A DNA stretch of 64,000 bases, taken from positions 6,649,001 to 6,713,000 of the forward strand of contig CM033406.1 of NCBI GenBank assembly GCA_019426215.1, in the 5' to 3' direction. A program made the position numbers and the translations under genes. The DNA comes from Buddleja alternifolia. Taxonomy: Eukaryota > Streptophyta > Magnoliopsida > Lamiales > Scrophulariaceae. Below the pieces are notes generated by a model. The model was not told the DNA's origin, ran no database searches, and saw only the letters and a program-made list of their open reading frames with translations. Shown here one piece after another: positions 13,001 to 22,776 of the stretch. Position 1 is the stretch's first letter. Every line of letters starts with the position of its first letter.

Positions 13001-13184
13001 TTCTAGAACCAAACACATTGACATTAGATACCATTTCTTGCGTGACCATGTTCAAAAGAAAGATATCTCCATGCATTTCATTGGAACTGACAAACAACTG
13101 GCAGATATCTTCACCAAAGCGCTCAACGAAAAACGCTCTTTCACTCTGAGAAGTGAATTAGGTATGATCGATTTAAACGCTTAA
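10005..13184 (+). CDS. pol: pol polyprotein, 1059 codons: protease, integrase, RT, RNase H
   Basis: Open throughout. Order: aspartic protease with DSGSS at residues 16-20; GAG-pre-integrase HHCC zinc domain (about 142-185); integrase core with Asp in HLDLFGP (about 210), Asp in SDRGTEF and Glu in GVAERRN; RT with the [11 protein letters not shown] motif and catalytic YVDD near residue 744; RNase H with SDTDFAG, STAEAEY and HCDNQSA blocks. The two integrase Asp residues are only 43 positions apart; by comparison with other plant copia integrases I expect about 20-25 more, so an in-frame deletion near 10753 has probably removed part of the core. The start at 10005 follows a TAA in the same frame; pol may normally be reached from gag by frameshifting. 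Confidence 0.92.
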   Translation: MQVPRASTDTSVWYIDSGSSRHMTCSKNLLVNYQATNGPQVIFVDNSKGKTKGIGIRHRGNIMISDVYYVEGLKHNLLSISQFCDKGFEVKFSSDFCYVNDAKTKSTKLRGKRTNNVYLVDWDSTFDNSPTCFVAKSQNELDWLWHRKMNHLNFKAISQLISLNLVEGLPKGSFQKNRLCDACQMGKQVKSSFKKKPCLSTSRVLELLHLDLFGPIQIMSVSGKKYSLVIVDDFSRYTRVEFLATKDETRIRSDRGTEFSNQFVEKFCTDFGILHENSAPRTPQQNGVAERRNRTLKEAVRTMLAESKLPQRFWAEAINTTCYTQNRCMINKQHEKTPYELWKGRKPNISYFHVFGSKCFIHNNGSHSLKTFDPKADEGIFLGYAKNGKSFRILNKIKSKVEESIHVVFDDANQEPSKVIPDDVGIEDLAQQASQINLEDDSDNEDDEIFVPFPKVTREVTNNDEVRIANDHEKNDHQEQIGTVNDEATAQETNENQAIANQESLNPFQPDRKWLRDHPPDLVIGDIGAPVRTRSATINEAMFASFLSQMEPKKVDEVLSDSSWVDAMQEELNQFERSKVWTLVPRPTHQGVIGTRWVFRNKMDEDGIVIRNKVRLVAQGYCQEEGIDFDETYAPVARLEVIRMFLAFAAFNKFPVYQMDVKSAFLNGKLQEEVYLEQPPGFINNHGKSMVYKLDKALYGLKQAPRAWYDTLSIFLIGKGFSKGSVDTTLFKITHNEDILLVQIYVDDIIFDSTNKRLCEKFSKMMQEQFEMSMMGELTFFLGLQVKQLPNGIFINQAKYTRNMIKKFGMENASSSKIPMSQTLKLDKDESGKKIDINNYRGIIGSLLYLTASRPDIIFSVCMCARFQSDPRESHLSATKKILKYLKGTQNVGLWYPQDSPFELIGYSDTDFAGCKIDRKSTSGTCQFLGDRLVSWHSKKQQSIATSTAEAEYVATGSCCAQILWMRQQLRDYGTILGPTPIHCDNQSALAMTQNPVLHSRTKHIDIRYHFLRDHVQKKDISMHFIGTDKQLADIFTKALNEKRSFTLRSELGMIDLNA

Positions 13185-13857
13185 ATGATAAAGCATCATA
13201 TTTAATAGGCATATAATTTAGGGGGAATCCACTTTGTGATTATGTCTAAACTATATTTCCAAAAATGAAATGAGTTATCGATTTTAGGGGGAACTTTAAA
13301 ATTGTATTCACTTCATTAAGTAAGCGAATATGATCAAAATGACTTTATCAAACCTTATGCATCGATTATTAGCGTTTACTTGTACTTATTACAATCTGAT
13401 CGCTTATAAATGAAAGGCTTAAAAATCCAACAAGCGATTGATATGTATCAAATTAAATTTATTTTATAAAAGAATCTTCAGCATTGAAAGAATTCCCACT
13501 TCAACGCTAAAGGAACTTTATTTCAAAAAACTTCATGCATAGTTTTCATCGCCACAAAGTAGCGTGTGGATGAGTCCAAAATTCTAGATTTGTTAACTAC
13601 CCACACGTGCCTATCAAATCAAACTGACGGTTATGATTCCTATCTAAACCTAGGCCGTTCCGTAAAATGCATGAATCTGAGTACGTGTCAATGTACTATC
13701 AGGCGCGTGTAACTCACGCTGAAAATTTCAAATTTTTTCAAACGTTTTCAAAAGTAACTGCGGATTCGAAAAATGTTATAGTATCCTACTTTACCGCACT
13801 TTTTGACATCCGAAGTTATGAGTACACGGTTCAGATTTCCTTCTCATTAATTTCTGT
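13185..13857 (+). other. non-coding spacer between pol and env-like gene
   Basis: About 670 bp with no convincing ORF. It holds two purine-rich TTTAGGGGGAA stretches (about 13217-13228 and 13284-13295) resembling the terminal polypurine tract. Extra polypurine tracts downstream of pol are a known habit of Sireviruses. Confidence 0.6.
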
Positions 13858-13909
13858 ACACGTGTCATTTATCTACCATATGAGGAGTTACTTTTATCTT
13901 CTATTTAAA
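13858..13909 (+). promoter_or_regulatory. candidate internal promoter for the env-like gene
   Basis: The palindrome ACACGTGT (G-box/ABRE type) at 13858-13865 is followed 37 bp later by TATTTAAA at 13902-13909 and a CT-rich leader. The first ATG of the env-like frame is at 14024, 115 bp after the TATA-like box. This layout mirrors the LTR promoter at 6764-6826. It is inferred from motifs only. Confidence 0.4.
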
Positions 13910-15305
13910 CCCCTCAAACTTTTACAGAAAACCTTTATCACTTCCAATCTCTCTACTGTAAAAGTTATCTCTCTCTATAAGGTAAAAACTTCCTTCTTTT
14001 CTTCAAAGTCTCACTTTTCAACCATGGCACCCAAAGCTTCAAAATCTTCCAAAACAACAACTTCTGCTACCGGAAAATCTTCCCGTGCTGAGAAATCAGT
14101 GACGGTTAACGCCGGATTTTTGGTTAACTAGGATTATCTTTTTGATAACCAGAACTTCCCTCTTCGAACGATTCTCCCACTCGTTCAAGAATCTGGTTTG
14201 AGAGACATGCTTACTACTACTTATAACTACTTTGAAGAAGAATCTCTTTACTTTTTCAATAATGGTGGAATTTCTGAAGACGGCAATTCCATATCCTGCG
14301 TCTTCCCTTCTGCTAAAGAGACCTTTGTTCTCACTCCCTCTCTGATTTCTTCACTACTAAATCTTCCGAATCATGGCAGTGAGGTAGAACATGTGAATCT
14401 CGGAGATGCTACCAAAGTATGGGCGTTGATCAAGAAAGATGATGTTAACGCCGCATATGAGCCAAACTTCAAGAAGAATGATATGAAGGGCGAATACGTC
14501 ATCCTTGCTGATATTTGTTCAAAGATTATTGAATGCAGAAAAGGAACGTTCGACAAAATCACCAACATTCAATACAAGATGATGGTAGCCATCCTGACCA
14601 AGTTAAAAGTTAACTGGTCTCTCTACGTTTTTAATCGCTTCAAGGCAGCGATGGCTAAGTCTGTTAATCCCAAGCCATACGGGATTGTGCTAAGTCGTGT
14701 TCTTTGTGCTTGCGGATATACGCAATCTTTTGGCAAAAAGATTCCAGCGACCAAATTTTATGGAAAGAAAATGATAAGCGAGCTTCTTAACCCACGAAAA
14801 CCTGGCGGAGCAGCGGTTCCTAAAGAACAGCGTGAGCGACTTCCAGCCGAAGGAGTTGTTCGCAGTGATGATGAAGATCAAGCGTCTTCTTCATCATCGT
14901 CCTCTTCATCAAAAGAAGAAGTGGTGGTCAAGCGACCTAAGAGAAAGATCATTTTCAAAGTCACTGAGCCATCCAAGCCCGCAAAGAAACAAAAGCCTGA
15001 TCTTAAGAAGAAGAAGTCGGACCCCAAAAAGAAACACAAAATCCCTTCTCCTTCTCCCTCTCCTAAATCTCCATCTCCTCCTCCAGCGTTTGTCTTTCCC
15101 GTTCCCGAGGAAGAAGAAGTCGTAGAAGAAGAAGTACCGCTTGCATGAAGGCGCACTCCTCTTTCTACTCCCGCAGTATCCTCTAGCATTCCATCAAATC
15201 CAGCGCTTAGAGAGTCAGCTAGTGTTTCTTTCTCTGACGCTGTTCCCAGTGTCAGCTCAGATCCTCCAGCCGCTACTCAATCTGAGAGGCTTTCAAATGA
15301 TCAGG

Positions 15306-15387
15306 GTAAGTATTTGCTAAGCAAATTTGCTTATCCTTTCCTCGTTAGTCTCTAAGTTTCTAACGCTAGGATAAAAACCTCTTTCAG
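15306..15387 (+). other. predicted intron 1 of the env-like gene (82 bp)
   Basis: Donor CAGG/GTAAGT and acceptor CTCTTTCAG/CA. The intron is 82 bp, so reading through it shifts the frame and meets stops, while removing it joins frame-open sequence on both sides. Phase 1. The size and AT-rich content are normal for a plant intron. Confidence 0.65.
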
Positions 15388-15567
15388 CACCTTATGCAGC
15401 AGATATTCAATATGTTCTCAACACGCTTGAAGAACTAAATATCCCCATTCGTGCTGATCCGATAACTTCTTTTATCAATCTAGACCCCGAAGAAAAAGTT
15501 CAGGAGACTGAGGAAATTGCTCATGAAACATATCAAGCGACTGAAAAAGTCGATGATATTCCTCAGG

Positions 15568-15648
15568 GTAAGCGATGTAGTATTTTGTTTGTAATTTCTA
15601 CTTAGTAGAAATTTTTGCTTGCTTTTCTCAATCGCTTACATGTATCAG
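15568..15648 (+). other. predicted intron 2 of the env-like gene (81 bp)
   Basis: Donor CAGG/GTAAGC and acceptor TGTATCAG/CT, phase 1, 81 bp. It contains in-frame stops near 15578 and 15602. Exon 2 between the introns is exactly 180 bp and bounded by phase-1 introns, so it could be skipped without a frame change. Confidence 0.65.
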
Positions 15649-18645
15649 CTCAAGATGCACCTCAAGATGTACCTATCGCTGATGCCCCTCCCCTCTCGGA
15701 GATTCCAGTTGAAATAGACGTGGACATGGCAACTGTTGTGGATATCGCTACAAAGGCATCTCAAGTTCTTCCTGACGCTGAAACTTCATCAGCAAGTGAA
15801 GCAACTTTAAACGCTGAGCGGTCGATAGAAGTGGCCCCTATCCCAACAGAAACTATTATTTTTGTTCCTACGCCAACAGGACCTCCTCCTCGTGTCATTG
15901 ATTTCTTCCCGCGCGGATACTCTTCAGATATTGAATCTTATTATGCCGCCAGAGAACGTGACACTCAAACGCTTGCCGAGTTGGAAATCCAATTTCAAAC
16001 AACTCTCCATCGGCCTGATCTTTCAGACTCTCACAAGTTTGAGATCTTTGAGCGTTTTGCCGATCTTGGTCTGTACAGTTTAGAGCGTCTTCATTTACAC
16101 CTTGAGTATATTCGTCGACCAGGGCTCAACCGATCAGAATTTGACGAGAAGCGATTCAATTTCACCGGTCGCTCAGAAGAATCCTTTTATCCTTTGCGCC
16201 AAAACAAGATTGTTTTCAAAAATCCTCACATGGGTGATTGGAACAAAGATCCAGATGAGGCAGATCTCAACAAGATTGGATATTCAGCTCTTCCTTCCAT
16301 CGTCAACTCTCCTCACAACGCTTTATCTCCTAATCCACTTAAGTTATGGAAAGGAAAAGGACCTATTGTTACTGAGCGTCCAAATCCGGTCAACTCGTGG
16401 ATAGAAGATGAGGCTCGAGAATATCTAACCAAATTATGGGCTGAGGATTATGAAGAAGAAATGGAACGCTTTGAGAAATTTCTTGCCGCTAGAAAAGATC
16501 AAGCTAAAGCGGACAAGCTAGGGAAACGATGGATGATGAATACAGCTAGATGGGCTGAAGAATTTGATCTGCATTTCTATACCCTCGAAGAGCTTATAAG
16601 ATACCCATTTCTTTTCAAGTTTGGGATAGAATACAGACGCCGAGGATATGTAACCTTTTTGCTTCAACAGCGTCAGATCATTGCAGGGAATGTTAGCGCT
16701 TTGCCACGATACAGACAACCAATCGAAAGCTACATTCGCCAGCAACTCGCCTTATACAGCCAGGGCGGTCGCTACGTCTTGCATCCTCGTGCAGACTTTG
16801 TTCAAAGAATCTCTCCTGATCTAAACGAAGACGCTTCGTCAAGTAAACAACCAATTCTTCCCGGTCAGAGTCAGATTCGTGTTGATGTTTCAACAGAACA
16901 CGCTGAGTTTGCTGAGTTCCACAGAGACATGAGAGCAGTGTTTGAAAATGCCCAAGCGCTGGACAGCAGTTTCAATCACTTTTCCGGGTGTTACAACTTC
17001 AGAGGATATACTCTTCACCCCGTGATCTTTACTGAATCTAACATTCAAGTGGCCAAGATGATCTCGCTGATTAGGCCAGTGGACCCAGACGCAGCTCAAG
17101 CGCTCATGCCGTTGATTTTGGACTTTTTCCACAAATATACTTCAGGGATTGCTGTGCCGGAAGATGTGCAACTTGCACTAAGTACCGAAGAGCGATAAGA
17201 CGCTATATTCTTTATACTGCAATCCAGCCTGATCAGTCCCCGACATGTAATGGAAGCTCTTGGCCCCCTTTGGGTCATTAGCATTAGAGAACCTTCTCCT
17301 CCCCACATCCAAATAATGGAAGAAGACTCTTCTCCTACTGCGGAAGTCGCTCAAACTCCTGAGGCTTCCTTTCCAGACTCTCCTAGCACCCCAGTAGTCG
17401 AGCCCCCAGCAATTGCAGATTCTATCTTGGATCACGCAATTGAAGAAGTGCACGCTGAAATTGCCCAAACGCTTGTAGAACCTCTCATCTGAGATAAGAG
17501 CAAAGGCAAGGCTGCAGTTTCAAGTTCTTACGGACTTCTTCCGTCCCCCGAGCGTCCTTCTTCGGATTCAGATTCAGACAGTGATTTAGAGGCCTGAGAT
17601 TTCAGAACAGCAGTACGGAACTCGCTTACCCACATCGAAGGTTCCTGTTCCAAGATCTTTGAAACTGCTGATAGACATATGCGAATAGTGTCTGATACAC
17701 GAAGCCGAGACATTGCCAACGCTTCAAATAAAAGCACCATTGCTATCATGAACAACATGTCCCCTCTTATCGCTGAGCTCTCCTCTGAATTCAATCGACA
17801 CCTAGCTCAGAGTGCTTCGGCTGATGCTGAAAGACACGCTTCATCCGATGCTGTTGCTCAGAGTGTTGCCCAAAAAATTGCTCTTCTAGTCGAAGAAGTT
17901 AGACTTTTGCGCCGCGATGTCGCTGCTCTAAAGACCTCTCTTGATGATGCCAAGAAGGGGGGAAATACAAAAAAGCATCAAGCGTCCAAATCGATGTCAA
18001 AGACTGATAATAAAAATTGGCGAACAATGATGGAAGAACTAGTAAGCATCAAGGAGATGTTAACTAAAAAGAGAAAGCCAAGATATTATCTAGGAAGATA
18101 TCCCCTTCCGGAATTGGACGTTGACTTCTTAGAAGGTATGGGATTTCAACCTTTTTCCGGACCGCTGAGACGACCTATCAATTAGAGACCGTCAAAAGAT
18201 TCAAGAAAAGATATCTATCATGATCTGATTCGTGAACTTGGAATTTCTCCAAGAGAGTGGACGGAAAGGTTGCTAGAACTTAATGAAAGCGCCAGACTTC
18301 GTAGGCATGATCACGATGAAGCTCAACATACGACAATGATTAACATTGATCGTCTCCTGATGGACTTAGCGCTAGAAGTTCTCCAAGGCGAAGAAAGAGC
18401 AAAGCGACAGAAAAAGTGAATGAATCTTTTTTTTTTTTTTTGTACTCGCTTTTCTTGTTTGTTTTCAGTATAAATCATGTATGCTTATTCTTTCAATTTA
18501 CTATGAATGATTTATCGCTGAAACATCTTGTTGAAGCTAATCTAACTTTAGCTAACCTTACTAACTTTTTGAACGCTAACTTATATTCATTTGGGCTTTT
18601 CTCTTTAGTAACTAGAGTTACAAAAGTTAAAGTCTTGACATCATC

Positions 18646-18658
18646 AAAAAGGGGGAAA
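18646..18658 (+). other. polypurine tract of the Sirevirus-type element
   Basis: AAAAAGGGGGAAA ends one base before the 3' LTR start at 18660, the position expected for the plus-strand primer. Confidence 0.85.
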
Positions 18659-18659
18659 T

Positions 18660-20165
18660 TGTTAGGAAATTTCATGTTAGATGTTTTGATGATGACAAGA
18701 TAGGATTCATTGTTAGACGCCAAATAAAATGTAAGTTTATGTTTTCTATAGATCATTGTTTAAGCGTTTGAAAGTTTGTAATTTTGTTTAGGCTTGTAAT
18801 TTTTATCTTTGTAGATTTTAGACTATGTCTTAGTAACTAAATCGCTAGTAGAATTCTAGGTGAGTCTATTAGAGAAGAAGTTGAAGACCAGCGTCTGAAG
18901 TCAATCAGAGATGAAGATTTGTCTCTTAGCGCCCGTCAAACGCTAAAGGAACCCAGTTCAGGATATATGGATCAAGCGCTCAATTTGTCTCAAGCGAGGG
19001 ATGAAAGATTCACCTGAAATAAATCCTCAAGTCATGAAGGACTTAAATGCAATCATTCAACGGACATTTATTTCCAACGGGAAATAAATTCAAATGCATT
19101 AAATGCCTGATAAGAGCATTAAATGTGATAAGCTATTGTGACTTGTGGACAAGCCACCTTTTGACCAGACTGTCAGAAATTTCAGAGTTTTAGCTGCTCC
19201 CGTCCAATCGGATTCAGCGAATTTTCAGGAATGTCAGACTTTAGGTATGATCACGCGCCACGTGAAAGGCACGCTTCTACATATGTCCAACGGACAGATC
19301 CCAAGAAATTGCCTATAAATACCTTGCTCCTGAAAAACACAAATATAACAACAAGAATATACGAGAAAATTATTGCCAAAAATCTTACGTACATTCTTTC
19401 TGAAAAAGCTTAGAAACCCCATAGCCAAAACCTTTCAAGCTTTTCATCTACATTCCAGACAGTCACAAATATCTCAAACATCTTCCAAAAGAAGAAATTC
19501 TAATTCCAACTGAGATATTCCAAGTTGTTTGATCTTCTCTAAAAACAAACAAACCCTAGTGACAAACCTCAACCTTTCATCTGAGTGAGAAAAGTTGTTG
19601 AAACCTTTCAGGCAATATTTCTGAGTGAGAGAAGCTTGAAGAAGACGATCTTCATTGGTGCTGAAGTCTGTGTGATCAAGGAGCCCAAGATCATTTTCAT
19701 CCATTACTATTTTGTAGAAGTTTCTGTGTGATCCTTTGATAATCATCATAGTAAATTCCTCCAAGTGAAAAAGGAGAAGAAGGACGTAGCTGGGATTACA
19801 TCACCTAGTGAACCTTACAAATTATTGTGTCATTTATATTTTATTATCTTATATTCATCACATTACATTCTTCTGAAAAAGATAAATAAAATTGCAAAGC
19901 GATTAAACTATCTAAAAGAACGCTAAAAATCATTTCCGTTGTGCTAACCCTGATTAAGCGATCTAAGTGTTGCCCTACTTTGGTAAACTGCTGAAATCAC
20001 TAAGTCTAAGTTAACTACTCTGAAGCGTCTGACCCAAGCGCTCAGTCTTTCCAAGTGTTCAAATTTCTAAAGTGATACGAAAATTTGTGAAGTCGAAAAA
20101 GACTTCAGGGTCTATTCAACCCCCCCCCCCTTCTAGACCCTTTCGTATGCCACTTGGGACCACCA
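18660..20165 (+). repeat. 3' LTR of the Sirevirus-type element
   Basis: 1506 bp; the same ends as the 5' LTR (TGTTAGG to ACCACCA) with about 20 substitutions and a slightly longer C run (about 20120-20130). TATA box at 19314-19321. Confidence 0.92.
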
Positions 20166-20393
20166 CTGATCTTCGATTTCACTTTGATAGACTCACCTAG
20201 AATTCTATCATAGCTCAAGCGCTAGATACTAGTCTAAAACTATAAAGATAAAAAGCCTTATAGTGAAAATTACAAATCGATAACTTTAAATGCTTAGACA
20301 TTTTCTAATAAGGATAAACTTACATATTCTTTGGGGTCTAACATAAAACCTATCTTGTCATCATCAAAACATCTATCATGAAATTTCCTAACA
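20166..20393 (-). repeat. inverted LTR 5'-end fragment of a Sirevirus-type element
   Basis: On the minus strand this starts TGTTAGGAAATTTCATG at 20393 and follows the first 228 bp of the Sirevirus LTR, with divergence. It abuts the 3' LTR end at 20165 without spacer and in the opposite orientation. The rest of that LTR is not found on the far side of the 14 kb element. Confidence 0.8.
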
Positions 20394-20625
20394 GAACCCT
20401 GTATGTAACCTCTAACTTTGACGTCGTCCTTGCCCCATGTTTCATAGGCGAGTCGGTCCTCGAAGTTATTGGTATCTGGGACTGGAGGCCTCTCTTCATC
20501 AAGCACATATTCTAAGCCTTCAAGACTAAAGACTATCCTTAGATTTCTTTGCCAATCGACAAAATTGTGTCCAGTGAGGACATTTTTCTCAAGCAGAATG
20601 TTGAGTGGGTTAACTATTATAGAGA
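20394..20625 (-). pseudogene. copia gag N-terminal fragment
   Basis: About 75 minus-strand codons with the typical copia gag opening: LNILLEKNVLTG, FVDWQRNLRIVF and LDEERP. No in-frame ATG lies directly upstream, and the frame is cut at 20393 by the inverted LTR fragment, so it is a remnant. It probably belongs to a copia group related to the pol pieces at 4031-5990 or 26965-37462. Confidence 0.75.
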
Positions 20626-22776
20626 GTAATTATCAAACTGCAGAAAATACCAAGATTATCAATTAGATGCTTTATATTGTTTAAAACAAGTAATCATAAA
20701 GGACTTGTACAATTACTTGTCTCCCACTATTTTTCTCAATTATTATACTCCCACTGCAACAATCGTAAACCTCGTTGGATTGGTTTCATAGTGAGCGATT
20801 GATGTCCTCAATGTCTATATGGGTTGCAACCTTTTTCGATATATGCTCCATCTAGAAATTGAGGTGGCGCCTAGTGCCAGTTAAACCATTTAACGATTCA
20901 ATACCTTTGGCTCATGAATCACTTAACCGCAACCTTTTTCGATATATAGGTGGTGACTCATCTAAGTCTATTCCCATCAACTCATATCAGTCTAACAATT
21001 TAATCTCGCCTGCAACCTTTTTCAATATATGGGGCGAAATTCGCTTCGACCGAAGGCATCAAATGCACTAAAGAAGATCAAGCATATCATCTTTATTTAT
21101 GACCCCCTAATACCGGGACGGCGCCATATACAAGATGTAGCCATCTCATTCTGAAGTTTGATGGAGAGCCAGGATATCAAATACGCTTTACTTACTTAGT
21201 ATTATTTGATATAGGGAGAATTAATAACTTCGATAGTTATTATGATTTGGGTCTCACTTTGCACATTAATTTATTAAGCACAATTTATGGAAATGCATAA
21301 GAAAAACGCCTAGCAATTTCTAACAACACACACGTATGGGCTTTCTTCTAGATTGTCTCGAGCTAATGAATCAATCGAGGAGGGGTTCTAATCTATTACA
21401 AAAGAGATTCTTGACTCCGCTCCAAGCTTGCCACCGTCTTGTCCTTTTATTGGACCTATCTATATTTTTATTACAATGGTTCATGCTTATACAATTGATC
21501 TAAATAAAAATAAAGATACAAACTCGGGCCCAATACAACCCAGATCATAAAAAGAAACCAACCCTAAGCCCATACAAGGTGTCACCATCACATACGGATA
21601 AAAGGAGCATATAATCAAATTAAATACATATGTGATTATTATTAAATTTTATTTAATATTTAATTAATTCCACTTTAATTAATCATCAAGAATAAATCCA
21701 ATTTATTTTTGAATTTCAATGTTAATGGACCAAGCCCAAACATTTTACTTTAATCCAATTAAAGTGGACTTTATCAAATAGAGCCCAATTATGGGTGAAA
21801 TAATGTAAAAGCGAAATTAAACTCTAATCTAAATCAAATTCCAAATTGACTTGGGTCAATCCTATTTAACATAATCCACAAAATAAAGCAAGCCCAACAG
21901 CCTTTTTTGGTTATCTAAATCCAATTTAAACACCAAGGATTAAATTTGATGATTAATTTTAATTGACTAATAAATCCAATTTATGCCTTAGAAAAATTTA
22001 ATTTTCCAAACAAACTAATTAAAATTAAATCTAATTTAATATTAAATAAAATCCAATTTTGAAATAAAATAATAAAAATTAAATCTAATTTAATTCTCAA
22101 TTAAAATCCAATTTTAAAATTGAAAAAGATTTTATGGGGCTTTTAATTTTATAATTAATCCTCAAAAATAATAATTTTAAAAAAGCTAATCAAGCTTAAG
22201 CCCAATTTTATTTTCAAAATCATCCATTAGGTTCCAAATACATCTAATGGACTAAACGGGCCAAGCCCCAATTTTAAACTTGTAGGGTTAATTCTCCAAG
22301 GTCCGGGCCTGGCCCAACTAAAATTAAAATTACAAATCGGGCCAAGCCCGACACACGTGGGGCAGCGCCGTGTGGCTGCACAGCAGCGCTGCCTGACAAG
22401 GCTAGGCTGGATCGTGCGATGCGGCCAGGCCACGTCGCACAGCGTGGCCAGGTCGAGCCTGTGCAGGCGCAGTCACGGCGCTACCCGTCGGGTGGCGCAC
22501 CATGCGCTGCCCAACGGCTATTTTCCAGCGACCCACCATGGTCTCGCCTCGCCTTTTTCAATCGAATGATTTAATCATCAAAAACCCAATAGTTTAGACA
22601 TGTAAAAATTAAATCATAACATCCAATTTTTACATTTTTGTATACAATATGGAAAAACATAAAAACTCATATTTATATTCGTCTATCATATAAATATTCA
22701 CATCATGCATTCATATTTATCAAATAACATAAACGCATGTGCATGAAGAAATTATCAAAAACCATGAATTTACCAC
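20626..22776. other. retroelement-derived non-coding DNA, repeats and a GC island
   Basis: No protein-coding ORF is supported. A possible minus-strand LTR start, TGTTAGAAATTGC, is at 21325. A 19-bp motif is repeated three times at 20826-21030 (listed separately). From 21600 to 22330 the sequence is strongly AT-rich, then abruptly GC-rich at about 22340-22540, with inverted repeats such as GTGCGA...TCGCAC. I read this as old LTR or leader sequence of one or more copia elements, but cannot pair it with a partner. Confidence 0.45.
20826..21030 (+). repeat. three spaced copies of GCAACCTTTTTCGATATAT
   Basis: Copies at 20826-20844, 20929-20947 and 21012-21030 (the last with CAATATAT). Spacing is 103 and 83 bp, and the DNA between the copies is not obviously repeated. 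Each is followed within 12 bp by a G-rich GGTGG or GGGGC stretch. Function unknown. Confidence 0.7.

Larger units (their letters stand above)
14024..18419 (+). pseudogene. env-like gene with two predicted introns (three exons)
   Basis: Predicted exons 14024-15305, 15388-15567 and 15649-18419. Each intron is phase 1 and joining them restores one frame that ends in a TGA at 18417-18419. Exon 1 starts MAPKASKSSK and contains a region resembling the putative plant transposon/env-like domain of retroelements (about 14200-14800), then an acidic Ser/Glu stretch and a Lys-Pro-Ser-rich stretch. Exon 3 holds a long helical region (about 15900-17200) homologous to the fragment at 1393-1880, an acidic linker, and a coiled coil (about 17830-18060). 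In-frame stops lie at 14129 (TAG), 15146 (TGA), 17196 (TAA), 17490 (TGA), 17595 (TGA) and 18183 (TAG), all of C-to-T type. No clear signal peptide or membrane segment is visible. The biological role of such proteins is unknown. Confidence 0.7.
6165..20165 (+). mobile_element. near full-length Sirevirus-type Ty1/copia element, 14.0 kb
   Basis: Two direct LTRs (6165-7667 and 18660-20165), a primer site matching initiator tRNA-Met, a broken gag, pol in the copia order protease-integrase-RT-RNase H, a long env-like gene after pol, and a G-rich polypurine tract. The env-like gene, large size and LTR end containing a C run before TTCTAGACCC fit the Sirevirus lineage. No matching target-site duplication is visible (ATATT on the left, CTGAT on the right), so one flank is probably rearranged. 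The two LTRs differ at about 20 positions by eye (about 1.4 percent). Several stop codons and an integrase deletion make it non-autonomous now. Confidence 0.92.

Noticed and set aside
14878..15189. Minus-strand Ser/Gly-rich ORF opposite env-like exon 1
   Set aside because: Shadow of the Lys/Pro/Ser-rich coding strand; low-complexity composition explains the lack of stops.
22227..22569. ORFs on both strands over the GC-rich island
   Set aside because: Open frames on both strands are expected in GC-rich DNA with few stops; no domain, start context or homology.
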